A stretch of DNA of 25,079 bases, taken from NCBI GenBank assembly GCA_002505765.1, contig DAVZ01000061.1, positions 1 to 25,079 on the forward strand. Reading direction: 5' to 3'. The DNA is from Methanobacterium sp. UBA176 (GTDB lineage Archaea; Methanobacteriota; Methanobacteria; Methanobacteriales; Methanobacteriaceae). Position 1 is the stretch's first letter, and each line of letters starts with the position of its first letter. The notes beneath the pieces are model-generated. The model was not told where the DNA came from and searched no databases. It was given only the letters and a program-made list of their open reading frames with translations. Made by a program: the position numbers and the translations under genes. Shown here in pieces: positions 15,703-22,923 of this stretch.

Positions 15703-16944
15703 ATGGCAAAAGAAAAAGAACACATGAATTTGGCGTTTATTGGACACGTAGACCACGGTAAATCAACACTCGTGGGGCACCTCTTGCTCCAATCCGGAGC
15801 TATCGCAGAGCAGCAACTCGCAAAAGGTGAAGACAAGTTCAGATTCGTCATGGATAAATTGACTGAAGAAAGAGAAAGGGGAGTAACAATCGACCTTGCT
15901 CATGCAAGATTCGACACTCCAAAATATGAATTTACAATTGTGGACTGCCCAGGTCACAGAGACTTCGTTAAAAACATGATTACAGGGGCATCACAGGCTG
16001 ACGCTGCTGTGCTGGTAGTTGCAATTGACGACGGTGTAATGCCACAGACCAAGGAACACGCTTTCCTTGCAAGAACACTCGGTATTAATCAGTTAATTAT
16101 TGCAATTAACAAAATGGATCTTGTGAAATATGATGAAGGAAAATTCAACGATCTAAAACAGGAAGTATCTGACCTGATTAAAACAGTGGCATACAAACCA
16201 AGCGAAATAGACTTTATACCACTCTCCGCATTTGAAGGAGACAACATAACAAAATTAAGCGAGAACACACCCTGGTACAAAGGCCCAACCCTCGTAGAAT
16301 CACTTGACAAATTCACATCACCAGAAAAACCAACAAACTTACCACTACGAGTACCTATTCAGGACGTATACTCCATTACAGGAGTAGGAACAGTACCAGT
16401 AGGAAGAGTAGAAACTGGTATAATGAAAAAAGGTGACAACGTTATCTTTGAACCAGCCGGTAAATCTGGAGAAGTAAAATCCATCGAAATGCACCATGAA
16501 ATGCTCGACATGGCAGAACCTGGTGATAACGTAGGATTCAACGTTAGAGGTGTCGGTAAAAACGATATTAGAAGGGGAGACGTTGCAGGACACACCGACA
16601 ACGCGCCAAGTGTGGCCAAAGAATTCACAGCACAGATCGTTGTTCTACAACACCCTGGTGTCATCACAGTCGGTTACACACCTGTATTCCACTGTCACAC
16701 AGCTCAGGTAGCGTGTACATTCCTGGAACTGCAGAAAAAACTCGACCCAGCAACTGGTCAGGTTAAAGAAGAAAACCCAGACTTCCTCAAGACAGGGGAT
16801 GCTGCGTTTGTAGTGGTTAAACCAACAAAACCAATGGTTATCGAGAAAATCAAAGACATTCCTCATATGGGAAGATTCGCTATAAGGGACATGGGTCAGA
16901 CTGTAGCTGCTGGAATGTGTATCGACATGGTGAAAGCAAAATAG
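15703..16944 (+). CDS. tuf: Translation elongation factor EF-1 alpha
   Basis: GTPase delivering aminoacyl-tRNA to the ribosomal A site. The 413-residue product has the archaeal length. GHVDHGKST (14-22) is the P-loop and RGVTIDLAHARF the switch I region. DCPGHRDF (about 80-87) is G3, NKMD (about 136-139) is G4, and SAFEGDN (about 164-170) is G5. Domains 2 and 3 are complete, including GVGTVPVGRVETG and the C-terminal GRFAIRDMGQTVAAG. ATG follows ATGGAGG with standard spacing. It has its own promoter region, and rpsJ follows 40 bases later, a conserved archaeal pairing. Confidence 0.97.
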   Translation: MAKEKEHMNLAFIGHVDHGKSTLVGHLLLQSGAIAEQQLAKGEDKFRFVMDKLTEERERGVTIDLAHARFDTPKYEFTIVDCPGHRDFVKNMITGASQADAAVLVVAIDDGVMPQTKEHAFLARTLGINQLIIAINKMDLVKYDEGKFNDLKQEVSDLIKTVAYKPSEIDFIPLSAFEGDNITKLSENTPWYKGPTLVESLDKFTSPEKPTNLPLRVPIQDVYSITGVGTVPVGRVETGIMKKGDNVIFEPAGKSGEVKSIEMHHEMLDMAEPGDNVGFNVRGVGKNDIRRGDVAGHTDNAPSVAKEFTAQIVVLQHPGVITVGYTPVFHCHTAQVACTFLELQKKLDPATGQVKEENPDFLKTGDAAFVVVKPTKPMVIEKIKDIPHMGRFAIRDMGQTVAAGMCIDMVKAK

Positions 16945-16966
16945 GTTTATCCTATTCCTTTTTTTA
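16940..16966 (+). terminator. Hairpin plus T-run between tuf and rpsJ
   Basis: AATAGG (16940-16945) pairs with CCTATT (16951-16956) around TTTAT and is followed by seven Ts (16959-16965). This may reduce read-through from the strongly expressed tuf into rpsJ, or act as a processing site. It lies only 20 bases before rpsJ. Confidence 0.45.
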
Positions 16967-16984
16967 TTTTATAGGAGTAATTAG

Positions 16985-17293
16985 ATGCACAAAGCAAGAA
17001 TTAAACTTACAGGTACAGACCCAGAAAAACTGCAGTTCGTCTGCGACCAGCTACAAAAAATCGCCGAAAGAACAGGTGTAGATCTTTCAGGCCCCATCCC
17101 ACTTCCAACAAAAAAACTTGTAGTCCCTACCAGGAAATCTCCAGACGGAGAAGGAAAGGCTACTTGGGAAAAATGGGAACTTAGAATCCACAAAAGACTT
17201 GTGGGAATCGAAGCAGATGAAAGGGCAATGAGACATGTCATGAAAGTAAACGTTCCAGATAACGTCAGCATAGAAATTGAACTTAAAAGCTAA
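16985..17293 (+). CDS. rpsJ: Small-subunit ribosomal protein S10 (uS10)
   Basis: Small-subunit head protein. The 102-residue product is the normal length. IKLTGTDPEKLQFVCDQL (about 5-22), GVDLSGPIPLPTKKLVVPTR (about 31-50) and EKWELRIHKRLVGIEA (about 62-77) are the conserved segments. ATG is preceded by AGGAGT (16973-16978). It follows tuf as in many archaea. No further ribosomal genes follow; a T-rich tract just after the stop (17298-17304) is a likely transcription end. Confidence 0.96.
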   Translation: MHKARIKLTGTDPEKLQFVCDQLQKIAERTGVDLSGPIPLPTKKLVVPTRKSPDGEGKATWEKWELRIHKRLVGIEADERAMRHVMKVNVPDNVSIEIELKS

Positions 17294-17375
17294 TTCCTTT
17301 TTTTAATAGCTTCAAAACCATTTTACAGCTTAAATTTAATTTAAGCGTAAACATCTTTTTATTTGACGGATAACC

Positions 17376-17431
17376 AGCCCAAACTTGCAAAATATTAATT
17401 TTGCAGCCTGAAAATATGATTTTCGTTGGCT
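17376..17431. repeat. Two short-loop hairpins inside a larger imperfect stem
   Basis: GCAAAAT (17387-17393) pairs with ATTTTGC (17398-17404) around ATTA. GAAAAT (17410-17415) pairs with ATTTTC (17419-17424) around ATG. The flanks AGCCCAAAC and GTTGGCT are roughly complementary, so the whole could fold as a three-way structure. The form matches the array at 3706-3997. Confidence 0.55.
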
Positions 17432-17490
17432 TTTAGAAAAAGTTTGATCAAAATATCCCTCACTAAAAAAAAAGATAACTAAAACCAAAT

Positions 17491-17576
<86 letters not shown>

Positions 17577-17670
17577 CCTAATATTGCTTTTCAAAGGTCC
17601 TCTGGTATTCTATTATAATAATTAATTTTTTATTTATTATCAAACATAATAGATAATGGTGATATATTTT

Positions 17671-17823
17671 ATGTGTTCTGCTGGCGGACCAATGATCGAT
17701 ATGGATCTAAAAAAAGCAAAAATTAAGAAATATGTTTGCAAAGACTGCGGAAAGAAATTTAAAGTTTTATCAGGAAAACCTAAATGTCCAGAATGTAAAT
17801 CAGCAGACATAGATCAGCAATAA
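17671..17823 (+). CDS. Small zinc-ribbon protein, 50 residues
   Basis: A 50-residue frame from ATG with a GGTGAT motif about eight bases upstream. It contains YVCKDCGKKFKV (Cys23, Cys26) and KPKCPECKS (Cys39, Cys42), two CxxC knuckles 12 residues apart that should bind one zinc ion in a ribbon fold. The first ten residues, CSAGGPMID, are uncharged, and the rest is lysine-rich. Such proteins usually bind nucleic acid or assist another enzyme; no specific function can be assigned. It lies between tRNA-Ser and its degenerate copy, with an AT-rich tract containing TATA-like sequences ahead of it. Codon use and the spacing of the four cysteines make a chance frame unlikely. Confidence 0.8.
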   Translation: MCSAGGPMIDMDLKKAKIKKYVCKDCGKKFKVLSGKPKCPECKSADIDQQ

Positions 17824-17931
17824 GCAATTTCGTTTTTCTTTATTACTTCAAAGCTTGTTGAACTTCTTTACTAAATACAGATCGGATGAGATTATTTAAC
17901 CTGAGCATAAAAGCTAATTATAATCCATACA

Positions 17932-18014
17932 GTCAGGATAATCTAGAAGGGTAGGTGCGGGACTTGAGATCCCGTGGAGCTGTGCTCCTCCAGGGTTCAA
18001 ATCCCATCCCATCG
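17932..18014 (+). pseudogene. Degenerate duplicate of tRNA-Ser (TGA)
   Basis: Bases 17957-18005 are identical over 49 positions to 17517-17565 of the intact tRNA-Ser, covering the anticodon arm, variable arm and most of the T arm. Outside that core the copy is damaged. The acceptor strands GTCAGGA and TCCCATC keep only four of seven pairs, the 3' side of the T stem has lost two pairs, and one base is missing from the D loop. It should not fold into a functional tRNA. It could be a decayed tandem duplication or the remnant of an attachment-site event. Confidence 0.85.
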
Positions 18015-18104
18015 TACTATCCATATTTACTTTTAAGAAAAATTATTTGGAAGTGGAAAATATAGACCTTCCAATTCTATTTTCAGAATTACTTCTTCCG
18101 CATT

Positions 18105-18338
18105 TTACCTTTTTTTTAATCTATTTATGCTAGACTCAAATGCACTGATAAGCTTGGTTCTCTCAAAATTCATGTCTATCATATAAGCTGGGCATTTTCC
18201 ACTTTTTAGATTTTTTTAACCTTCTTAATATTCAAATTTTTCTAAAAAAAATCGCAAAATATGCCGTGGACAAATTCCAGAGTGATTAGCAATGTCAGTT
18301 TTTGTATTCCGTCCTTTTATGCGGTATGAAAAGATCTA
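18105..18338 (-). pseudogene. Unidentified decayed coding remnant
   Basis: One minus-strand frame between stops at 18336-18338 and 18105-18107 gives protein-like sequence interrupted by two TAA codons. The upstream part includes GRNTKTDIANHSGICPRHIL, which looks like a helix-turn-helix of a transposase or regulator. The downstream part includes SGKCPAYMIDMNFERTKLIS and ends in LKKR. I do not recognise the family. The sequence on either side is AT-rich with no gene, apart from nrdJ beginning at 18426. The protein-like character is a judgement from composition only, so confidence is low. Confidence 0.35.
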
Positions 18339-18425
18339 AAACTCATGGCTGTAGCATTCAATGTAAAACAAACCACGGAGGACATCCCCCCTAAAACACC
18401 CCCTCCACAACCAAATACCAATGCT

Positions 18426-20105
18426 TCAATTCTTCCCCATATATAAAACCTGCTTCTTCTTACTCCCGTAGCGGTAAACAGTAATTCCCTTACATTTCAT
18501 CTGGTAAGCCAGTATGAAAACCTTTCGAACATCCGCGGGAGTTGCAGAGGCAGGTAGATTCACTGTTTTAGAAACCCCATTATCCACACACTTTTGAAAT
18601 GCAGCCTGCATCCTCACCTGCCAGGCAGGATTCACCTCATGGGCAGTTACAAACAGTTTTTGGACATCTTCTGGGATTTCACTCATGCCTTTGAGGGAAC
18701 CGGTCCTGGCGATTTTTATCATGAGTTCTTCGCTGTAAAATCCCCTCTCACGGGCCATATCTTCAAATAAAGAATTCACTTCCAGCATTTTAGTGCCTTC
18801 CATAACTTCTCTCTGGAAAGAAACCGCAAAGAGCGGTTCTATACCGCTCGAGGCACCAGCAATTATACTTAAAGTGCCTGTGGGGGCGACGGTAGTGGTG
18901 GTGGCATTTCGCATAGCGAGAAAGCCTTCTCTATCCCATTTACTTCCTTCAAAAGAAGGAAAAGACCCTCTACTTTTGCCCAGTTCTACCGAAGTCTCCC
19001 TGGCCGTTTCACTTATGAAGCTCATGAGTTTTTCAGCTATGTCCAGTGCCTTTCCAGAGTTATAGGGGATTTTGAGCATGATAAGCAAGTCCGCAAAACC
19101 CATAACTCCCAGGCCAATTTTTCTGGTTTTTAGAGTTTGGGCCTCTATTTTAGATAGAGGGTACTGATTGGCATCGATAACATTATCAAGAAAATGCACA
19201 GCAATTTTAACTGTTCTTTCCAGCTTATTCCAAAGAATTTCGCCGTTGTTAACCATTCTGGCCAGATTTATAGATCCTAGATTACAGGACTCGTAATCCA
19301 GGAGTGGTTGCTCGCCGCAAGGATTAGTTGCTTTTATTGATCCCAGATTAGGGGTGGGATTGGTACGATTTACCTCATCTATGAATAGGATCCCGGGGTC
19401 TCCTGTTTTCCATGCCATTTTCACCATTAAATCAAAAATCGTTCTGGCAGGGATTGTTTTAGTCACTTTCCCGTTCCTGGGATTAATCAGTTCTATATCC
19501 TGGTTATCGTGAACTTTCTGCATGAAATTGTCACTTACAGCCACTGAAAGGTTAAAATTTGTTAGTACACTTCCATAGTCTCCTTTCTCTTCCTCTAAAT
19601 TGTTATAACTGCCCTTATTTCCGACTGATTTTAATTCTTTTTTTCCTTTAGCATTTATGAATTCCGATATATCTGGATGATTAACATTCAGGATGCCCAT
19701 GTTCGCTCCTCTTCTCCGACCGCCCTGTTTTATCACCTCAGTGGCCACGTCATAAATACGCATAAATGATATGGGTCCAGATGCAATTCCTTTGGTGGAA
19801 CGAACCACATCTCCTGCAGGCCTGAGTTTGGAGAATGAAAAACCAACCCCCCCTCCAGATTTATGGATAAGGGCCATATATTTTAATGAATTGAATATCC
19901 CTTCTATCGAGTCTTCAACAGGCAAAACGAAACATGCAGATAGCTGGCTCAAAGAGGTGCCAGCATTCATCAAAGTGGGGGAATTGGGAAGAAAGTCCAT
20001 ACAAGTCATTAACTTGTAAAATTCATCCGTAAGACCCTCTGTATCAGCATTCTCATCGTACTTAAGATCCATCTTGGCCACAGAAAAAGCTACCCGCTTA
20101 AACAT
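18426..20105 (-). CDS. nrdJ: Adenosylcobalamin-dependent (class II) ribonucleotide reductase, N-terminus incomplete
   Basis: Reduces ribonucleotides to deoxyribonucleotides using a cobalamin-generated thiyl radical. The 559 residues from the first ATG hold the ten-stranded barrel. LSACFVLP has Cys58. NPCGEQ has Asn261, radical Cys263 and Glu265. YESCNLGSI has Cys274. NLPASATP (about 508-515) is the C-terminal substrate loop. The gene is minus-strand, unlike its neighbours upstream. Family homology clearly continues 5' of this ATG: codons 20106-20219 encode LSTNARKVLERRYLIKD and beyond, the start of the large-subunit N-terminal domain. That extension meets TAA at 20232-20234 with no ATG, GTG or TTG. 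A one-base deletion near 20229-20234 would join it to the ATG at 20249-20251. No C-terminal redox-active CxxC tail is seen, and no ATP-cone. It is either frameshifted or misread by one base. Confidence 0.9.
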   Translation of the reverse strand: MFKRVAFSVAKMDLKYDENADTEGLTDEFYKLMTCMDFLPNSPTLMNAGTSLSQLSACFVLPVEDSIEGIFNSLKYMALIHKSGGGVGFSFSKLRPAGDVVRSTKGIASGPISFMRIYDVATEVIKQGGRRRGANMGILNVNHPDISEFINAKGKKELKSVGNKGSYNNLEEEKGDYGSVLTNFNLSVAVSDNFMQKVHDNQDIELINPRNGKVTKTIPARTIFDLMVKMAWKTGDPGILFIDEVNRTNPTPNLGSIKATNPCGEQPLLDYESCNLGSINLARMVNNGEILWNKLERTVKIAVHFLDNVIDANQYPLSKIEAQTLKTRKIGLGVMGFADLLIMLKIPYNSGKALDIAEKLMSFISETARETSVELGKSRGSFPSFEGSKWDREGFLAMRNATTTTVAPTGTLSIIAGASSGIEPLFAVSFQREVMEGTKMLEVNSLFEDMARERGFYSEELMIKIARTGSLKGMSEIPEDVQKLFVTAHEVNPAWQVRMQAAFQKCVDNGVSKTVNLPASATPADVRKVFILAYQMKCKGITVYRYGSKKKQVLYMGKN

Positions 20106-20251
20106 CTCCGCAGGAGATTCTACTACCTTTCCTTCTTTATCCTTTATAAGATATCTTCTCTCTAAGACTTTCCGGGCATTTGTGGAAAGTTCCAGGTCAA
20201 ATAAATTTGAATTTCCATGTTTATTGATGTTTTACACCCCACCAAAAACAT
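20106..20251 (-). other. Displaced 5' coding end of nrdJ
   Basis: Minus-strand codons from 20231 down to 20106 read into nrdJ without interruption and give the conserved opening of the ribonucleotide reductase N-terminal domain. A stop (20232-20234) precedes them. The ATG at 20249-20251 lies in another frame. Adding one A to the AAAA run just after it would give a continuous reading MFLVGCKNINKHG... into the domain. This suggests a frameshift mutation or a homopolymer sequencing error. Confidence 0.6.
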
Positions 20252-20310
20252 TTCCTCAATTGTTTACAGTCTTCTCGATTGATTAAAACAAATCCTGTGT
20301 TTTTATTTGA

Positions 20311-20325
20311 TTTATATCCTATAAA
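20311..20325 (-). promoter_or_regulatory. Probable nrdJ promoter
   Basis: On the minus strand TTTATAGGATATAAA gives two overlapping TATA-like octamers 60-75 bases before the ATG at 20251. This fits a transcription start near 20290-20297. It supports translation beginning near 20251 and not at the internal ATG at 20105. Confidence 0.45.
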
Positions 20326-20740
20326 TTTTTTATGAGCTTCCATATACTTTGATTAAAAAAGCCATTTCCAGTTTAAACGAAGCTAAAAAAATGGAATGAT
20401 TATCCACAGAAAGTGTAAAACTCGATTTATTCTAAATTGTGATCAAAAACTGCATATATGAACAGTAACTGCTGCCATTACAGATTTTACTAAGCAAACA
20501 ATAACTTAGATTGCGCCGAATATCAAGATTTTCGACTAAATTCTGAAAAACAAGTTTTTCCCCTCCAGATTAAGAATTTTAATAAATCCTGTCCATTTTA
20601 GAGCTATATATCCTATAGAATAAAAAAAACATTAGTTCTCAAACGCTCTTCCTCAATGCACATTATTTATTGATCACAATATTATTCATGCCGAGGGTTT
20701 AGTTAAAATGTTAATTCTAGCTGGATAAGTCCTTATTATC
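20326..20740. other. Intergenic region between nrdJ and the 40-residue gene
   Basis: No coding region is supported over about 400 bases. It contains a perfect 7-bp hairpin, GAAAAAC at 20545-20551 with GTTTTTC at 20554-20560. It also has a second copy of the AATCCTGT...TATATCCTATA arrangement (20584-20617), the first copy of which lies in the nrdJ promoter at 20291-20323. Confidence 0.5.
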
Positions 20741-20755
20741 ACAGGAGGAGTTTGA

Positions 20756-20878
20756 ATGGATATTTGGCCCGTTATTCCTGAAATAAGAGTTTGGATTCAG
20801 ACAATTGCCGCCATAATATTAGTAATACTTGCTATATGGAGTTATAAAAGAAAGAAGAATGGAGATAAGTCAAAATAA
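20756..20878 (+). CDS. Small single-pass membrane protein, 40 residues
   Basis: ATG is preceded by a perfect AGGAGG (20743-20748) at good spacing. The 40-residue product begins MDIWPVIPEIRVWIQ. It then has one hydrophobic helix, TIAAIILVILAIWSY (about 16-30), and ends in the basic tail KRKKNGDKSK. This is the profile of a small membrane protein with its C-terminus on the cytoplasmic side. No family is recognised. It is convergent with the SRPBCC gene, whose end is 12 bases away. The strong ribosome binding site and well-formed transmembrane/basic-tail arrangement favour a real gene, but its function is unknown. Confidence 0.65.
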   Translation: MDIWPVIPEIRVWIQTIAAIILVILAIWSYKRKKNGDKSK

Positions 20879-20890
20879 ATAATATATTTC

Positions 20891-21367
20891 TCATTGTTTA
20901 TTACACGAAAAGCTATTTACAAAATCAGCGCCTTTACTTTCAACTAATTTTTTAAATGTTACTAATTCTTTTTTAGATTGTTTAATCATCTTAAAACGAA
21001 GTAAGGGGAGCAGTAATTTTAAAATAAATGTATTTCCTTTCCCTGACCATCTTATTTTCATTTCTGTTTTATTATCTTTAGATTTAAGCGTCGTTTCGAC
21101 TGTAGCAGTTAAAACATCTCCTGTAACCTCTGATACGTATTTTTTGCCCGGATCAGAATATATCAATTTGTCTTCCATTACATATGAACGGCCATTTTGC
21201 AGGTAAGATAAACGCCCAATTGAACCAACTTCGCCTGGTTCTCCTTTTATTATCTCAAACTTTTCCAGATACGTTGTCCAGTAAGGGAAATTATCCGGAT
21301 TCATCAAAGCCTCTACAACAACATTTACAGGTTGATTTATTATCGTGCTTGCTACAAATTCTGTCAT
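20891..21367 (-). CDS. SRPBCC (START-like) family protein
   Basis: The 158-residue product has the helix-grip fold pattern of SRPBCC proteins. The N-terminal strand FVASTIINQPVNVVVEALMN is followed by a helix and NFPYWTTYLEKFEIIKG (about 29-45), the usual position for such domains. It ends in a long amphipathic C-terminal helix (about 120-150). These proteins bind hydrophobic ligands or act as cyclase-like enzymes or transporters; the ligand here is unknown. ATG is preceded by GGGTGG. It lies 53 bases downstream of the membrane methyltransferase gene on the same strand, with no obvious promoter between, so the two are probably one transcript and may act on a common lipid or isoprenoid. Confidence 0.85.
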   Translation of the reverse strand: MTEFVASTIINQPVNVVVEALMNPDNFPYWTTYLEKFEIIKGEPGEVGSIGRLSYLQNGRSYVMEDKLIYSDPGKKYVSEVTGDVLTATVETTLKSKDNKTEMKIRWSGKGNTFILKLLLPLLRFKMIKQSKKELVTFKKLVESKGADFVNSFSCNKQ

Positions 21368-21420
21368 ATTTTTCCACCCTAAATTTACTGGTTTCGCCTG
21401 ATGCCAATTTTAAAACTGAA

Positions 21421-22113
21421 TCACCAGATTCCTGGCAATAATCTGTATCTTACCTCATTTGTATATTCCATGTATCCTTCTAATTCTCTCTGCAGGGTTT
21501 CATCCTCAAGATAGGTTCTTATAACAAGCAAAAACACTGCAATTACCGCTGGAATTAATCCCCAGAACGAACCAAGAACTAATGGCATGGCAAGTGTATA
21601 AAGTATCCCTCCAAAGTATCCAGGATGTCTAAGGTAGTGATATGGGCCGCTTTTACAAACTGTGTGATTCCTATCCTTCTGGATACGAACAACCGATGAA
21701 AAGAATTTGTTCACCTTTTTTGCCCATAATGTGATTATCTGTCCAATCGTATACATCACGATCCCTATGATGACCATAAAAATAGGGATCCGTGGTTCCC
21801 AGGTAAAACGCCCTCCATCCAGGACTGATATTATAAGAATCGCAAAAAAGACAGGTACAGAAACAATAAAGAAGATTTTATCCCATCTCTTCATACCTTC
21901 TCCAGGTTTTAACCTTTCCTGTATTAATTCAGGAGGTAGTAAGAAATAGGAGAGCAATATAAAAATAATGTTCAATCCATTGAACACCCATCCCTGCCAG
22001 TAATCGATACGCCCTGCACCAATAAAGGTTATAGCAATCATTAATACAAGGAAAGAAATGGTAAAAAGTAACTTTCCTTCTGCTTTTCCCAGCTTACTTA
22101 CCTGATTGGTCAT
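21421..22113 (-). CDS. Isoprenylcysteine carboxyl methyltransferase-like membrane protein
   Basis: The 230-residue integral membrane protein has hydrophobic segments near 14-33, 43-60, 78-97, 108-130 and 165-199. The conserved C-terminal part has GPYHYLRHPGYFGG (156-169), then a long hydrophobic hairpin and RTYLEDETLQRELEGY (199-214). That pairing of RHPxY with a downstream acidic ExE-type motif is the S-adenosylmethionine-binding signature of the ICMT/phospholipid methyltransferase superfamily. The methyl acceptor is not predictable. Archaeal members may act on isoprenoid or lipid head groups, which is inference. It is the first gene of a minus-strand pair with the SRPBCC protein. The ribosome binding site is weak (GGTAT). 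Confidence 0.85.
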   Translation of the reverse strand: MTNQVSKLGKAEGKLLFTISFLVLMIAITFIGAGRIDYWQGWVFNGLNIIFILLSYFLLPPELIQERLKPGEGMKRWDKIFFIVSVPVFFAILIISVLDGGRFTWEPRIPIFMVIIGIVMYTIGQIITLWAKKVNKFFSSVVRIQKDRNHTVCKSGPYHYLRHPGYFGGILYTLAMPLVLGSFWGLIPAVIAVFLLVIRTYLEDETLQRELEGYMEYTNEVRYRLLPGIW

Positions 22114-22473
22114 ATTTATACCATCTTATAAAAATCCTTTATATGCTGTAATAGAGTTATAGAGAGCCAATGAAACCCTATATGATCTTACATTCGGTTT
22201 ATTTACAAAATCTTCTATCTTCATTAAAAAAATAATTTCTTTTAACTATAAAATTTTTTTTGTAAGTCATGAACTAACAGTTATCTGCAAAATGAATTAA
22301 CAGTTTCAGTCTGGGGTAGAAAATTAATTAAAATTGAATATGTTAGGAAGTAGAAATCCAGTATACTAATGATAATTGGCATCATTCCATTGTTATATAT
22401 TAATATCAATGATTGCATGGTTTATGGGCATTTTTAGAAGCCGTGAATCTAAAAAATTAAACTTGAGGGTAAA
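22114..22473. other. Intergenic region with a relic promoter
   Basis: About 360 AT-rich bases without a gene. GTTATATATTAAT (22393-22405) is a good plus-strand TATA element about 75 bases before the flavodoxin remnant and is probably its old promoter. Confidence 0.45.
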
Positions 22474-22897
22474 ATCATCAGCAAAAAATTAATTGTTTTT
22501 TATCCCGGAAATCAGGAGACTATTAAACTGCAGCCATTTACATGGCAGAAGATTTGGAATCTAATGGATATGGAGTTAAATTATCAGATTAAGATCCATT
22601 GAACCTTATAAACCTCGGAATAAGATGTCAAGATCTTGGGAAGCCCACATATGGGGGGAATCCCACAGAGCCTGTAATACTTATCTAAATATGTTTAAAC
22701 CTCCAGAAAACATTACTATAGGAGTTTATGCTTTATCTGGAGGTAAAAAAACAGGATTCTAATGTAGTAATGGAACAAATTCTTAAAAATAAGTAGTGCC
22801 GGTTAAAGTTGCTACTAAGTTTGAATTTACCGCATTTAGAGCATCATCAGACAAAAATCTATGTTCCAAATTTTGTATCAGATCTTTTAAGTTAAAT
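22474..22897 (+). pseudogene. Decayed flavodoxin-family gene
   Basis: Flavodoxin-like sequence is spread over three frames. KKLIVFYPGN (from about 22483) is the remnant of the first strand and phosphate loop. In the next frame IYMAEDLESNGYGVKLSD (22534-22587) is the first helix and second strand, followed by a stop. GKPTYGGNPTEPVI (about 22639-22677) is the FMN-binding PTYGG loop. A further shift gives YLNMFKPPENITIGVYALSG (from 22682). More breaks lead to NVVMEQILKNK and KVATKFEFTAF. At least three frameshifts, several stops and a lost start codon (ATC where ATG is expected, after GAGGG at 22465-22469) show it is dead. It is convergent with the intact flavodoxin/ferredoxin fusion gene beside it. 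Confidence 0.8.
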
Positions 22898-22923
22898 TTT
22901 TTTCCATATTATAATTCCATTTT

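Noticed and set aside
20326..20740. Cobalamin riboswitch upstream of the B12-dependent reductase
   Set aside because: No B12-box-like conserved sequence or multi-arm structure was recognised, and the region is AT-rich and unstructured apart from one hairpin.
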